A stretch of DNA of 64,000 nucleotides from Kocuria carniphila (GCF_004136555.1 NZ_NOIT01000004.1:1-64000), one strand, 5' to 3'. Shown: positions 1 to 9,351, numbered from the stretch's first letter. Program-made: numbers and translations. Notes: generated from the letters alone by a model not told the origin.

Positions 1-82
1 CACCCCAGGGAACTACGCGGACATTCTTACGTGAGGCACCCGCTCCCGTTCCCGGACCTTTTAGCTGAGTCTCGTCGGTTCG

Positions 83-111
83 TTGACTTGCTGAATGAGT
101 GAGCGGACAAT
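83..111 (+). promoter_or_regulatory. Putative promoter of the Rhs module
   Basis: A TTGACT hexamer at 83-88 is followed, after exactly 17 bases, by GACAAT at 106-111. This fits a housekeeping sigma factor promoter. It lies about 85 bases upstream of the first gene of the module and would drive all three co-directional genes. The rest of bases 1-194 shows nothing else I recognise. Confidence 0.45.
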
Positions 112-194
112 TCGCGCTATAGGCAACCGGACATACATGTGGGGGCACTTGGCCAAGAGGCCGGGGATGCCCGGTTGGCGGAAAGCTGTTCGCC

Positions 195-2084
195 ATGTCC
201 ACCTTCAATTTACGTCTGCCACTAGACATTCCGTGGAGCCGCCGCTGCGTCAGTGACGACATGATCGACCGGAGAACCGGGGACTCCGAGGCGCCCTACA
301 GATGGCGCTCCTCCTTGGCCATCTTCGATTACGAGCCGCCCGAGGAATATCAGAACTATCCCGGTGTGATCATCAGTTATCTGAAAGTGGTCTGCAGTAT
401 CACCGGGTATCAGGAAAACCCCACGGAAATAGGTCTCAAGAGGCGGGGGCTGCTGAGTTCGTGGCGTGGTTCCCCGGGAATTACGGATTATCTGAACACG
501 CTGGAGAAGTATTACGCGTGCTTCGGGGCCGTGCTGGAGGTTTCGGTCGTTCCACAGGTCAACAGGGCCCCCTTGCGGCAGTACCCGTATTTCATGGATT
601 TTGAGCCCAAGAAGCGCGAGCTGTACCAAATGGCCTCGGAAACCAACGAGCGCCAGTCCCGCTCTATCGAGTCGCTCAACCTCACCAAGTCGGCCGGCAC
701 TACTCAGTCCCTGGAAACCTACGACATGGATATGGGCGGCGGAGGTTTCAGCGCTCAAGGCTCCTTTGCCGGCACCGGTGGCGGCTTCAGCTACACGGCA
801 CCGAACGGTCAGTGGGGCACCAAACGGTTGAACGCGGATGAAACCATGTCGTCGCGTTCCACGGATGCCGGGCAGGAAAAACGCGAGACGTTCTCCTTCA
901 CCACTCAGCTGTCCCAGCTGTATCACCAGCTGGACAGCTATCACCTGGGGACCAACCGGGCACTGTTCTTCATGCTCCCGCGCCCGAACACCTTGGAAAC
1001 CGAACACACGTTTGTTAACGGGCTGCGCAATATTGAGGGTATTCAGGAGTTCTTCCTGGTGGTCGCCCGGCCCTCCGACACTGAGGAGTTCTGTATCGAG
1101 GCCTATTTGGAGACCGGACACATCGGTAAGGTGCCCCGAACCAGGGCTCGCGAGATTGCCGGGAGTGAAATTCACGCCTCCTGGTCGGATTCATACAACG
1201 CTAAGCCCAAGCGTGACGACGACGAAACCACCGTGTACGACCAGGCCGACAGGTTCTGGCGGGTCCAAGATTTCTACCCGGGCCAGGGCTACACGATCAA
1301 GGACGCGGTGTTGTCCACTCCCGGTTATCGGATGAGATACAACTACGACAAGCCGAACCTGGTCGACGAGCATCCGCACATCAGTGACCGCCAAGGTCAC
1401 TTCGTGAAAGTCTCCGGCAAAGTGCACTCGGGATTTGCCAATCACGCCGTGGGTGCCGACCGATGGGAGGAAATCTCCTACCCTTTCACCGTGGACATCA
1501 CCCTGGTGAAAACCGAGCAGGTCGAAAAAAGCACCGACACCCTGTTCATGACGGCCCGCTCACTGGTCTGTTGCGGAAATGATCGTCTGAAAGACGCCGT
1601 CCGTGAGGTCGACGGAGTGGTGTACGAACGGAACCTACCCAACATCACTGTGATCGAGCGGCCGGGGGTGAAGGGTGCGCAGTCACTTCACAACGCGGTC
1701 CAAGAAGGCATCCGTCGAAGCACCATCGACCCGGAACACCGGCTGTCCAGACCCGTTTCCCTGTCCCAAACGGATTTCGCGGCCAAGGCGTTCGTTCATT
1801 ACGTGCCGGAGGCACAGCACGCCTCGATCGACTCTGTCACAGAGCTCCCCGCGGCGGTCCGTCGCCGGTTCAAGGACCTGCGATCCTCAGTGACCGTGGC
1901 CGACCTGCTCGACATGCCGTTGACGGGGCTGCGAGAAGTGTTAGACCTGGACGAACAACAAGCGCTCGAGCTGCGATCCGCCCTCACGGGCGCCAACCAC
2001 ACCCCACAGTCCGCCCGGGAGGTCTGGCTGTCACCGACTCAGGAGGGCCGACTCTTCGGTCCCGAGGGCGAGCAGAGTTCGTGA
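195..2084 (+). CDS. Uncharacterised protein upstream of Rhs
   Basis: I do not recognise this 629-residue protein. It has no signal peptide or membrane segment, so it is probably cytoplasmic or exported by a dedicated route. A glycine-rich stretch lies near residues 178-200 (GGGGFSAQ, GTGGGFSY). The last 100 residues contain a segment (VTVADLLDMPLTGLREVLDL) that resembles a helix-hairpin-helix. It is the first gene of a tight operon with the 300-residue protein and the Rhs gene (26- and 8-base gaps). Many A/T-ending codons set it apart from the housekeeping genes to the right, which suggests horizontal origin. The ATG at 195 follows a purine-rich GGCGGAAAG. A role in delivering or chaperoning the Rhs protein is inference from position only. 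Confidence 0.75.
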   Translation: MSTFNLRLPLDIPWSRRCVSDDMIDRRTGDSEAPYRWRSSLAIFDYEPPEEYQNYPGVIISYLKVVCSITGYQENPTEIGLKRRGLLSSWRGSPGITDYLNTLEKYYACFGAVLEVSVVPQVNRAPLRQYPYFMDFEPKKRELYQMASETNERQSRSIESLNLTKSAGTTQSLETYDMDMGGGGFSAQGSFAGTGGGFSYTAPNGQWGTKRLNADETMSSRSTDAGQEKRETFSFTTQLSQLYHQLDSYHLGTNRALFFMLPRPNTLETEHTFVNGLRNIEGIQEFFLVVARPSDTEEFCIEAYLETGHIGKVPRTRAREIAGSEIHASWSDSYNAKPKRDDDETTVYDQADRFWRVQDFYPGQGYTIKDAVLSTPGYRMRYNYDKPNLVDEHPHISDRQGHFVKVSGKVHSGFANHAVGADRWEEISYPFTVDITLVKTEQVEKSTDTLFMTARSLVCCGNDRLKDAVREVDGVVYERNLPNITVIERPGVKGAQSLHNAVQEGIRRSTIDPEHRLSRPVSLSQTDFAAKAFVHYVPEAQHASIDSVTELPAAVRRRFKDLRSSVTVADLLDMPLTGLREVLDLDEQQALELRSALTGANHTPQSAREVWLSPTQEGRLFGPEGEQSS

Positions 2085-2110
2085 AACGGCGGGATTGATC
2101 CGAGGAGAAG

Positions 2111-3013
2111 GTGATCATCATGGATATCCGGTGCGGCCCAGATCGCTCGGTTCTCGATACCGAATCAGAGTCAAGAATCGCCGTTAAATTCCGCAAACGA
2201 CCCTTCCACGGCGTGATCAGTTACGGCCTGCGCGACGAACTGAACAACCGGCCGGACAGCCTTCAATGGTGGCACCGGTACGCCCACGTGCTGGACCAGC
2301 CGACCGCATCCGATGACGACGGAGAGCTGCGCGTCCTGAGGTATCTGGCGGAACAGCACGGCGTGCTCAGTTTCTCGCAATCCGTGGCGTGCGCCGCCCG
2401 CAGTCTGCGCTCGCGGTGGGCCGCCGATTGGAGCGAGGATGACCTCGACAGCGCCGAGCTGTGGAACATCAAGGAAGGGCACGTGTCCAGCGTGTGGTTG
2501 GTCAGTGTCCTTCACGCGGGCGATGACGCCCATACGCACTTCATCCTCAACGTTGCTCGGGACATTGACGCGGGCCCCGTTCTGGAAGACACGAGCCAAG
2601 CCATGCGGACACTCCTGGACCGTCACCCCGAGCTCCCTATCGCCGCGGTCTTGGACATTGCCTCCGTCCCCCTCACGCAGGGAACTGGCACCCGAAACGT
2701 TGTGGTCACTCGGAACGAGTACGTCCCCCGTGCCCTGGAGGCACACCTCATCGGCTCGGTGGACGGTACAACGGCTCGTTCGCCGGAGCATCGGATCGTC
2801 CTGATCGAACGCTTCCGCACCTCCTCGGAACATCCCGCCCAGATCATCGGGGCGCACGGCCGCTACGCGAGCCTCGACGAACGCGAGCGCATGTACCAGG
2901 CCGTCGACGACGTCGCTGCGGCCGCCGCACCCGACCTCCCCTACCGCGTGGATCTCAATCACGGTGACCTGGTCTGGTCCCCGGGCGGTCCCGCAATCGT
3001 CGCACTCAGCTAG
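2111..3013 (+). CDS. Uncharacterised protein, possible kinase-like fold
   Basis: This 300-residue protein is unrecognised. Two stretches recall the aminoglycoside-phosphotransferase/kinase fold: an N-lobe-like VVNVARD-type segment (FILNVARDIDAGP) and, near the C-terminus, VDLNHGDLVW, which resembles the HGD catalytic loop. No DFG-like metal motif follows, so activity is doubtful. No signal peptide or membrane helix is seen. It sits between the 629-residue gene and the Rhs gene in one operon. GAGGAG lies just upstream; the start could be the GTG at 2111 or the ATG at 2120. A chaperone, adaptor or immunity-related role is possible, but only by guilt of association. Confidence 0.7.
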   Translation: MIIMDIRCGPDRSVLDTESESRIAVKFRKRPFHGVISYGLRDELNNRPDSLQWWHRYAHVLDQPTASDDDGELRVLRYLAEQHGVLSFSQSVACAARSLRSRWAADWSEDDLDSAELWNIKEGHVSSVWLVSVLHAGDDAHTHFILNVARDIDAGPVLEDTSQAMRTLLDRHPELPIAAVLDIASVPLTQGTGTRNVVVTRNEYVPRALEAHLIGSVDGTTARSPEHRIVLIERFRTSSEHPAQIIGAHGRYASLDERERMYQAVDDVAAAAAPDLPYRVDLNHGDLVWSPGGPAIVALS

Positions 3014-3021
3014 GCGGAGTC

Positions 3022-5535
3022 ATGGGCTACGACGTGGAGTGGGACGACCAAGGCTACGAGGTCCACACCGGTGCGCTGGATGAAGGTGGCGAGGTCATCG
3101 TCGCGGACAGCCCCTGCGGGGTGCTCAGTGCGCTGGAAGGTAGCGCGGGTGTCACGGAGAATTCGCGCGGCCTGATCGACCGGGTCACCGCGGATTGTGG
3201 GACGTGGCGGCAGACCCATCCGTTGCCCGCTCCGAACCCGATCGTCCCTGAGATCACACCACCGAGCACCGAGCCCGTTGAAACCGCCCCGCCTACGGAC
3301 GGGGACTCCCCCGAACTCCAAGGGGCTCCGGCGGTGACCTCGACCGCACAGGTCAAGGGCCACAAGGCTCATCCGTCCTTCAGCTCACGGACGCCCACCA
3401 ACTCTCACTTCGATCAGTTCGAGCCCGTGTCTCCCGAGGTTCTGGCGACGTGGGTCGCGCCGGAGGGAGCGCCGTCGGCGGAGGTGGACGACCTGGCCGA
3501 GCGCATTCGACGTAACCAGCCGATGCCCCACGAACCGGACCCGTCCTTTTCGCAACCTGAGGCACTGCGGCCGACCGTGGACGCAGACCCCGTGGACTTG
3601 TTCACCGGTGCGCTGACGGTGAGCGCAACGGATCTCGTGATCCCGGCCGCCACGCTTCCGATTCTGCTGCAGCGCTCGTATCGCAGCGGTCGGCCGTACT
3701 ACGGGCCGTTCGGCTTTGGTTGGGACCACACGTGGAACGTGTATCTCCGGCCGTTGCTCGACGGCGCCGTGGCACTGTGGACCGGCAATCTGCAGGAAAT
3801 GACCTTCACGGACAACGGGAACGGCTGGGATCCGCCCGCGGAAGCGGCAATGAATCTGCGGCGCGGAACGGAGGCATCAGAGACGTACCACCTGGAACAC
3901 CCGGGCGGGCTGGTCCAGGTTTTCACTCGACCCGCCGGGTGGACCGATCCTGAGCGCATTCCGCTCGTCTCCGTGACCGACCGACACGGCAATCACGTCC
4001 ACCTCAGTTACGACCAGCTCAGCCGCCTGACCTCCGTCCTGGACCAGGAGGCTCGCGGATTGTTCTTCCGCTACGGCAATTGCGGGTTGCTGGAGGGCAT
4101 CACCGATCACACCGGAACACGCGCCGTGGAATACGGACACGATCCGGGGATCGAGCATCTGGTGTGCGTCCGGCTTCCGCCCACCGCACAATTCCCCCGC
4201 GGACCGACCACCGGCTACGAGTATGAGCAGCGTTCCGATCATCCAGCCATGCGGCACAACATCGTGCGGATCAGGGATGCTGAGGAGCGGACCTACCTGG
4301 AAATCGACTACGCCGGTCCGGAAGCCGGGTGGGCGTTCAATACCGTCACTCGTCAACTGGTGGGTGGTGAGGAGTTCCAGTTCCGCTACGAGCAGCTGCA
4401 GTACGTCCCCGTGAACGAGACCTACCTGGCGGTTCCCGCCTCGCAGACCACGGTCATGCCGCCCGACGGTTCGCTGCACTCGCACACGTTCAACTACCGA
4501 GGCGACCTCCTGGAACATCGCTTCCGCCTGATCTCTGACGGTTCGTTTCGAGTGGTCCCCCGGTACTTCGAGTACGACCGCGCGGGCAATTGCACGGCCC
4601 TCACCGCGCCGGACGGGATCCGCCACCGCATGCTCTTCGACGTGGACAACCCCAACCCGTGCACGCGCCGAAATCTCCTGCGGTCGGAGGTCGGTACGGC
4701 CCTCCCCGGGTTGGCTCCCAGCCGGACGCTGCAGGTCAACCAGTACGAGCCGCGCTTCCAATTGGTAACGCGTTCCACCTCCGAGTCCTGGGCTGTGAAA
4801 CGCTGGTTCTACGATCTGGATGGCCCAGACCCCGGAGCCAACGGACGGCTGGAACGAATCGAGCAACCGGGCATCACGCGACCTGACGGCACCGTGGATC
4901 TGAGCGTCACGCGGCTAGAGCATGACTCTCGCGGGCGGCTCATCTCCGTGACTCCAGCCGACGGTGGCCGCACCATCTTCGAGTACGCACCGGCGGGACC
5001 GGACGACGCCCGTCTGGTTCGCATGGTCCAAAACACCGATCACGCCGGTCTGGAAACCACTTTCGGGTACGACGCCCCCGGGCACCCGTTACGCATCACC
5101 GGTCCCGGTGGTCGCGTGGTCACCATCAATTGCAACGCGCTGGGGCAGGTCGAGAACCTCGTTTCCCCGTCCTCAGACGACACCGGGTCCAGCTACCGCA
5201 CGTGGTTCGGTGATGCTGGGTTACCGGTGCGCACCCAACAACCGCGCGGGGATACCGCGGAACCGGCCATCGCGGACGAGTTCATCACGGCAGAGCTGGA
5301 CCGCGATGTCCTGGGCCGTGTGGTGGCCGTGCGACAGGCCGCGAACTCCGATCAACCGCGGGTCTGGACACAACGGGTCGATCATCTCGGGCACTCCGTC
5401 CAGGAGACCGACCCGGTAGGCACCATCACGCGGCGGACCTTCGACGAACGCGGGCTTCTTCTGCGAGAAACCCAGGCGGCCGGGCCCCCGAACAGCGCAC
5501 TAGCCATGCCGCCTACGACCGCGCGGGTCGACTAA
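3022..5535 (+). CDS. RHS/YD-repeat protein, N-terminal part (before frameshift)
   Basis: These 837 residues form the N-terminal half of an Rhs protein. Residues 1-185 are a proline-rich leader without a signal peptide. Then comes the typical entry to an Rhs shell (DPVDLFTGAL, LLQRSYRSG, GPFGFGWDHTWN; DUF6531-like), followed by YD repeats (YEYEQRSDH, EYDRAGNC, LEHDSRGRL). The ATG at 3022 is preceded by GGCGGAG. The reading frame ends at 5535, but the Rhs repeat continues without a gap in another frame, so this is one gene of about 1,928 codons broken by a single missing base near 5485-5489. Rhs proteins normally form a hollow cage around a C-terminal toxin. Whether this gene is functional depends on whether the frameshift is real. 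Confidence 0.85.
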   Translation: MGYDVEWDDQGYEVHTGALDEGGEVIVADSPCGVLSALEGSAGVTENSRGLIDRVTADCGTWRQTHPLPAPNPIVPEITPPSTEPVETAPPTDGDSPELQGAPAVTSTAQVKGHKAHPSFSSRTPTNSHFDQFEPVSPEVLATWVAPEGAPSAEVDDLAERIRRNQPMPHEPDPSFSQPEALRPTVDADPVDLFTGALTVSATDLVIPAATLPILLQRSYRSGRPYYGPFGFGWDHTWNVYLRPLLDGAVALWTGNLQEMTFTDNGNGWDPPAEAAMNLRRGTEASETYHLEHPGGLVQVFTRPAGWTDPERIPLVSVTDRHGNHVHLSYDQLSRLTSVLDQEARGLFFRYGNCGLLEGITDHTGTRAVEYGHDPGIEHLVCVRLPPTAQFPRGPTTGYEYEQRSDHPAMRHNIVRIRDAEERTYLEIDYAGPEAGWAFNTVTRQLVGGEEFQFRYEQLQYVPVNETYLAVPASQTTVMPPDGSLHSHTFNYRGDLLEHRFRLISDGSFRVVPRYFEYDRAGNCTALTAPDGIRHRMLFDVDNPNPCTRRNLLRSEVGTALPGLAPSRTLQVNQYEPRFQLVTRSTSESWAVKRWFYDLDGPDPGANGRLERIEQPGITRPDGTVDLSVTRLEHDSRGRLISVTPADGGRTIFEYAPAGPDDARLVRMVQNTDHAGLETTFGYDAPGHPLRITGPGGRVVTINCNALGQVENLVSPSSDDTGSSYRTWFGDAGLPVRTQQPRGDTAEPAIADEFITAELDRDVLGRVVAVRQAANSDQPRVWTQRVDHLGHSVQETDPVGTITRRTFDERGLLLRETQAAGPPNSALAMPPTTARVD
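5485..5489 (+). other. Frameshift at a C5 run inside the rhs gene
   Basis: Before this run the Rhs frame reads ...RETQAAGPP. Adding one C gives ...AAGPPEQRTSHAAYDRAGRL, which joins the frame that stays open to 8804. The downstream frame has no ATG, GTG or TTG before 5670, so it is a continuation and not a new gene. The cause may be a homopolymer sequencing error, a recent mutation, phase variation or programmed frameshifting. Confidence 0.8.
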
Positions 5536-5669
5536 TACGCCTGATCGGGCCCACGGGCGCCCTCACAACCCTCGACTACAACCTCTGGGGTCGGCTCGCA
5601 ACGCTCCGCCTACCCACCGGCGCACTGCGGCGGTATCGCTGGGGTGTCGAGGACCGGCTGCTCGAGGTC

Positions 5670-8600
5670 ATGGAGGAGGGAGCGCCGTCGGCGGGTGCGC
5701 CCCCGCGCGTACTGACTGGCAGCACGTGGGATTACGACGAGCGCGGGCGCGTGACGGCCCACGTGAGTTGGGCCTTCGACGACGATCCGTCCTCCGCGCA
5801 ACCGGTCACCACCCGCTACCGCTACGACGGCGGCGACCGGGTCACCGGCATGGAGCTACCCCACGGGCGGATCCTGACGTTCCAGCACGACGCGCTGGGT
5901 CGGTTGGCCTCCGCGGCCGACGGGGTGGGCACCGAGTACGACGCCGTGTACAACCCGCTCGGCGATCTGCAGAGCATGACGGTCACCAAGGATTCCCCGG
6001 GTGCCCAGCGGCAGATCACGTGGACGTACGAGTACAACGCGCGGGGGCTGCCGAGCGCCGTCGTCGGCCCGGACGGCCGCACGGAACTCGAGTACGACGC
6101 CGCCGGGCGCGTGACTCGCCGCCGCGAACCGGGCAATGTGGTCCTGGACTTCGCGTGGGACGCGTGGGGGCAGCTGCGGGACAGCGTGGTCGACCCGGGT
6201 GGTCTGGGGCTGCACACGCACTGGGACTACGGGCCTGACGGTCTGCTCGCGCAGCTCACCGATCCCGAGGGCGCTCGCACGTCGTGGACCTATGACGCGC
6301 TCGGCCGCGTGCGCGAGACTCTGTTGCCGGGCGGGGCCGCGTGGCACACCGCGTACGATCCGGCGGGGGCATGGATCGAGAATGTCTCACCGGCCGGTCA
6401 TCGGGTTCGGCACCATCTGGATGCGGCGGGCTGCGCCGTTCGGCGCGAAACCGTTGCGGCGGCCGGTGCGCGCACGGTACCGGCTCAGGAATTCTCCTAC
6501 GATCCGTTGGGACGGCTGATTCAAGCCTCACAGTCCGGGGACACGGTGCAGCGCCGCTACGACAGTCTGCACAGGCTCATCGAGGAAACCAGCGATCGCG
6601 GATCGATCCACCTGACCTATGACGACACCGTCGGCACGAGCGTTCTCCGGTACCCAGACGGCCGCAGCGAACGCACGACCTATGACCTGGCCGGGCGGTC
6701 GACGCACGTGCAACTACTGACGGCGGGGAGTTTGGGCGGAACACCCGGGGAAGTCCTCGCGTCGATGAGTCACATGAGGTTGCCCACGAGGTTGGCCCTC
6801 CCCAACGGTGTGGTCAGCGAATTCCACTACGACGATCTGGATCGCCTGGTCAGTGTCCGCCACCTCCGCAACGGCATGGTGTTCGAACGCTGGGACGGGC
6901 GCTACGACCCGCGCGGGCACCGTGCGCTGACTCGGATTCTCACCGAGCCGAAGAGCAGTTCGTTGCACACTTTCGACACCAAGGACCGGGTCGTGGAAGT
7001 GCGCAGCGGCTTCGATCCGGGCATCATGGCGGATGTTTGGACACCCCAGGATCATATGACTGCCCTGGCCGCAGCTACAACCGCCTCGGCCACCGCCACC
7101 GAGCGCGAGTCCTACGTGCTGAACAAGGCAGATGCGCGCGTCAGCGTGACCCGTTCGCGCGCCGGCGCCCCGCCTGTCACGGAGCTGCTGACGCTGGGCC
7201 CGGACCACCGCCTCCTCTCGGTGAACGGCCAACCGTTGACCTATCACGGGGACGGCCAACGCTCGCGCGATAACCGGTGGGTCTACGACGTCGACGCGCT
7301 CAGTCGCGTGGTCGAGATCCGGGACAACACCAGCGGTGCCGTCCGCGCCACCTTTGCGTACGATGCGCTGTCCCGCGTGATCGGCGGCGTCGATTCCGAG
7401 GGCTCGTTCACGCGCACGTGGTGGGACGGCCAGCCGCTCGAGGAGCGCCGAGGCGCGCCGGGCACCCTGCGTCAGTTCACGCCCCATCCGCTGCGAGGAC
7501 TGCCGCTGTGCATCACCGACCAGCAGGGTCGACACTTCCTTCATGTCGATGGCGGACGATCCAGCATGTGCGTCACGAACACCTCCGGGGCGGTGGTCGA
7601 GCGGCACCGGTATGGGACGTTCGGTGAACCGCTCATCCTCTCCGGTGATGGCCACGCTCCCCTGGCCGCGCCGTCCGTGGCTGCGCGCTGGCGCGGCATG
7701 TCCCTCAACCACGCTCTGGATCTCTACGATTCACCATCCCGGTTGTACGACCCCGGCCAGGGTGTGTTTCTCACTCCCGACCCGCTGCTCTATACGGACA
7801 GCCCCTCAACCACGGTCTTCGCCGGCCACGATCCCGTGGATTTTGCCGACCCTTCCGGGCTCGCCAAGAGCCCCCTGGGTGACGACGCCGCCCCAGCACC
7901 TCCCGCTGCCCAGGCCGGTAGCGCCCCCGACTGGACCACCCAGACCGAGTGGACCTTTCCCCCACCAGCACGGGGACTGCTCCAACCCATCACGAGCGCG
8001 GATACGGGAAACCGTGCGGTGAATGCGGTGGCGAACAAGGTCCTGCTGCCGTGGGTGAACCTCCTGGCCTTCTGGACCAACGTGCCCCTGGCGACTCTCA
8101 TGGGGGTGGATGAGGCCATCAAACACAGCCCGGTCGCCGCCGAGTACGACGCATTCCAGCACATGTCTCCCCTGTTCCCGGCCATGGGATTGGCATTGGA
8201 GGGTGTCCCGGCGGCGATGGGTGCCTTGAGTGTCTTGGGCCGCGGTGGGGCAAGGGGCGCGGTAGCTGCCGCGAAGGCACCGGTGTTCCTGGCAATGGGC
8301 GCGGGCGGCGGCGCTGTCCCTCCCCTGCGTTCTGCGGCGGCGCGAGCGGTCCACGCAACTGAGCAGGGGCTGGTGGATGTCGGCCGAGGTCAGTTGGGGT
8401 TCTCGAGCTACAGCACCGCACCCCTGGTCCGTAAATCACTGGGGATGGCGGGAGCCGAGATGGAGGCCATGCACATGTTCCCCCAGGCCATCGGCAAGGT
8501 CTTGCCAGCGTCTCACGGCTACAGTCCACACAAAGCCTTGACCACCCTGGCACCCCGCGCCCTGCATCAGGCATGGGACCGCACGTGGGTTCCGGTGTGG

Positions 8601-8804
8601 AACGCTGCCGTGCGCAACGGCACCCCCATGACAGCCAACGACGTCTATCGGATGCTGGTCAACGCCTTGGACCATCCCCTCCCCGATCCCGTGACCGGGC
8701 AGCAACTGTTGTTCTCCCCAGAGGTGAGGGGCGCAATCGTGTTCGCCATCGAGGCCGAGATGAAGGCGCTGGGCCTGACGGGGAGCACGGTGATTCTGCG
8801 CTGA
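5670..8804 (+). CDS. RHS/YD-repeat protein, C-terminal part with variable toxin-like domain
   Basis: This is the second half of the split Rhs gene; 5670 is only the first available start codon and the true frame extends back to about 5490. YD repeats (YDERGRVTA, YDAAGRVTRR, YDALGRVRE) run to about 7700. The core ends with the hallmark boundary at about 7740-7863 (LYDPGQGVFLTPDP, then DPVDFADPSGLA). About 310 residues follow: a proline/alanine linker, a hydrophobic region at about 8040-8330 (residues ~790-885), and a terminal domain (residues ~925-1044) with MHMFPQAIGK, HKALTTLAPR and HQAWDRTW. The spaced histidines recall HNH/His-Me nucleases, but I cannot assign a family. No immunity gene follows before the ssrA terminator. 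Confidence 0.85.
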   Translation: MEEGAPSAGAPPRVLTGSTWDYDERGRVTAHVSWAFDDDPSSAQPVTTRYRYDGGDRVTGMELPHGRILTFQHDALGRLASAADGVGTEYDAVYNPLGDLQSMTVTKDSPGAQRQITWTYEYNARGLPSAVVGPDGRTELEYDAAGRVTRRREPGNVVLDFAWDAWGQLRDSVVDPGGLGLHTHWDYGPDGLLAQLTDPEGARTSWTYDALGRVRETLLPGGAAWHTAYDPAGAWIENVSPAGHRVRHHLDAAGCAVRRETVAAAGARTVPAQEFSYDPLGRLIQASQSGDTVQRRYDSLHRLIEETSDRGSIHLTYDDTVGTSVLRYPDGRSERTTYDLAGRSTHVQLLTAGSLGGTPGEVLASMSHMRLPTRLALPNGVVSEFHYDDLDRLVSVRHLRNGMVFERWDGRYDPRGHRALTRILTEPKSSSLHTFDTKDRVVEVRSGFDPGIMADVWTPQDHMTALAAATTASATATERESYVLNKADARVSVTRSRAGAPPVTELLTLGPDHRLLSVNGQPLTYHGDGQRSRDNRWVYDVDALSRVVEIRDNTSGAVRATFAYDALSRVIGGVDSEGSFTRTWWDGQPLEERRGAPGTLRQFTPHPLRGLPLCITDQQGRHFLHVDGGRSSMCVTNTSGAVVERHRYGTFGEPLILSGDGHAPLAAPSVAARWRGMSLNHALDLYDSPSRLYDPGQGVFLTPDPLLYTDSPSTTVFAGHDPVDFADPSGLAKSPLGDDAAPAPPAAQAGSAPDWTTQTEWTFPPPARGLLQPITSADTGNRAVNAVANKVLLPWVNLLAFWTNVPLATLMGVDEAIKHSPVAAEYDAFQHMSPLFPAMGLALEGVPAAMGALSVLGRGGARGAVAAAKAPVFLAMGAGGGAVPPLRSAAARAVHATEQGLVDVGRGQLGFSSYSTAPLVRKSLGMAGAEMEAMHMFPQAIGKVLPASHGYSPHKALTTLAPRALHQAWDRTWVPVWNAAVRNGTPMTANDVYRMLVNALDHPLPDPVTGQQLLFSPEVRGAIVFAIEAEMKALGLTGSTVILR

Positions 8805-8851
8805 CTGAACATCAAAGTGACGACCAAAATAAACATTGGGAAAACCGCATG

Positions 8852-8884
8852 AAAAAAGCCCCGCGTATACAACGCGAGGCTTTC
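8852..8884 (-). terminator. Rho-independent terminator of ssrA
   Basis: Read on the minus strand, AAGCCTCGCG and CGCGGGGCTT form a 10-bp stem with a TTGTATA loop, followed by a run of T. It lies 20 bases past the tmRNA 3' end. On the plus strand it may also stop rhs transcription, although less well. Confidence 0.8.
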
Positions 8885-8903
8885 TCCCGATACGGGAAAT
8901 TTG

Positions 8904-9268
8904 TGGAGATGGGGGGAATTGAACCCCCGTCCGATGCAGCATTGTCAAGGCTTCTCCGGGTGCAGTGTGCTAATAGGTTTCTCAGTTCCGGCCATCCCGC
9001 ACACAGGTGGCCGCCGAACTCAGTTACGTAAGAGTCCCACGAACGCCCGTAACCTGCGTTCGCAGCAGTGACCTTCTAGCTGATGGCAGGATCCAGGTCG
9101 AAGGTAAACCTGGGCTGCCAGACTGCTGTCGCTACTTACGCAGCGAGAGCGAAGTCAGTGCGCTTAGATTCGGCACTTATTGTTTTACAGAGAGCGTTTA
9201 CGAGATAACTCTGCATCCTCGACCCGCTTCCCTTGTCTCAACTCACATCGTCGAAACCGATCATCCCC
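8904..9268 (-). ncRNA. ssrA: tmRNA (ssrA)
   Basis: The 5' end reads GGGGATGATCGGTTTCGACG, the conserved tmRNA start. The 3' end is a tRNA-like T arm (GGTTCAATTCC) and acceptor strand CATCTCC, which pairs with the 5' GGGGATG. The tag frame at 9174-9136 encodes AESKRTDFALAA followed by TAA, so the degradation tag ends in the usual LAA. After the discriminator A the genome reads CAA, so CCA must be added after transcription. It tags stalled nascent peptides for proteolysis together with SmpB, whose gene lies directly upstream. One-piece form, 365 nt. Confidence 0.95.
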
Positions 9269-9312
9269 GTATTCAATTACCAATCCCGCTCCCTCTCGGT
9301 CGCGGACACATC

Positions 9313-9342
9313 AGCTTACGCCGCACCCGTGTAACGCGTCAA
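9313..9342 (-). promoter_or_regulatory. Possible ssrA promoter
   Basis: On the minus strand TTGACG (9342-9337) is followed after 18 bases by TAAGCT (9318-9313). This would start a precursor about 35-45 nt upstream of the mature tmRNA end. The -35 box sits in a weak hairpin just past the smpB stop, which could also be a partial terminator of smpB. Confidence 0.35.
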
Positions 9343-9351
9343 CACGCGGGT

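Noticed and set aside
195-2084. Contractile injection system component
   Set aside because: No tail sheath, baseplate or AAA+ gene of such a system is present, and the protein shows no motif of that kind.
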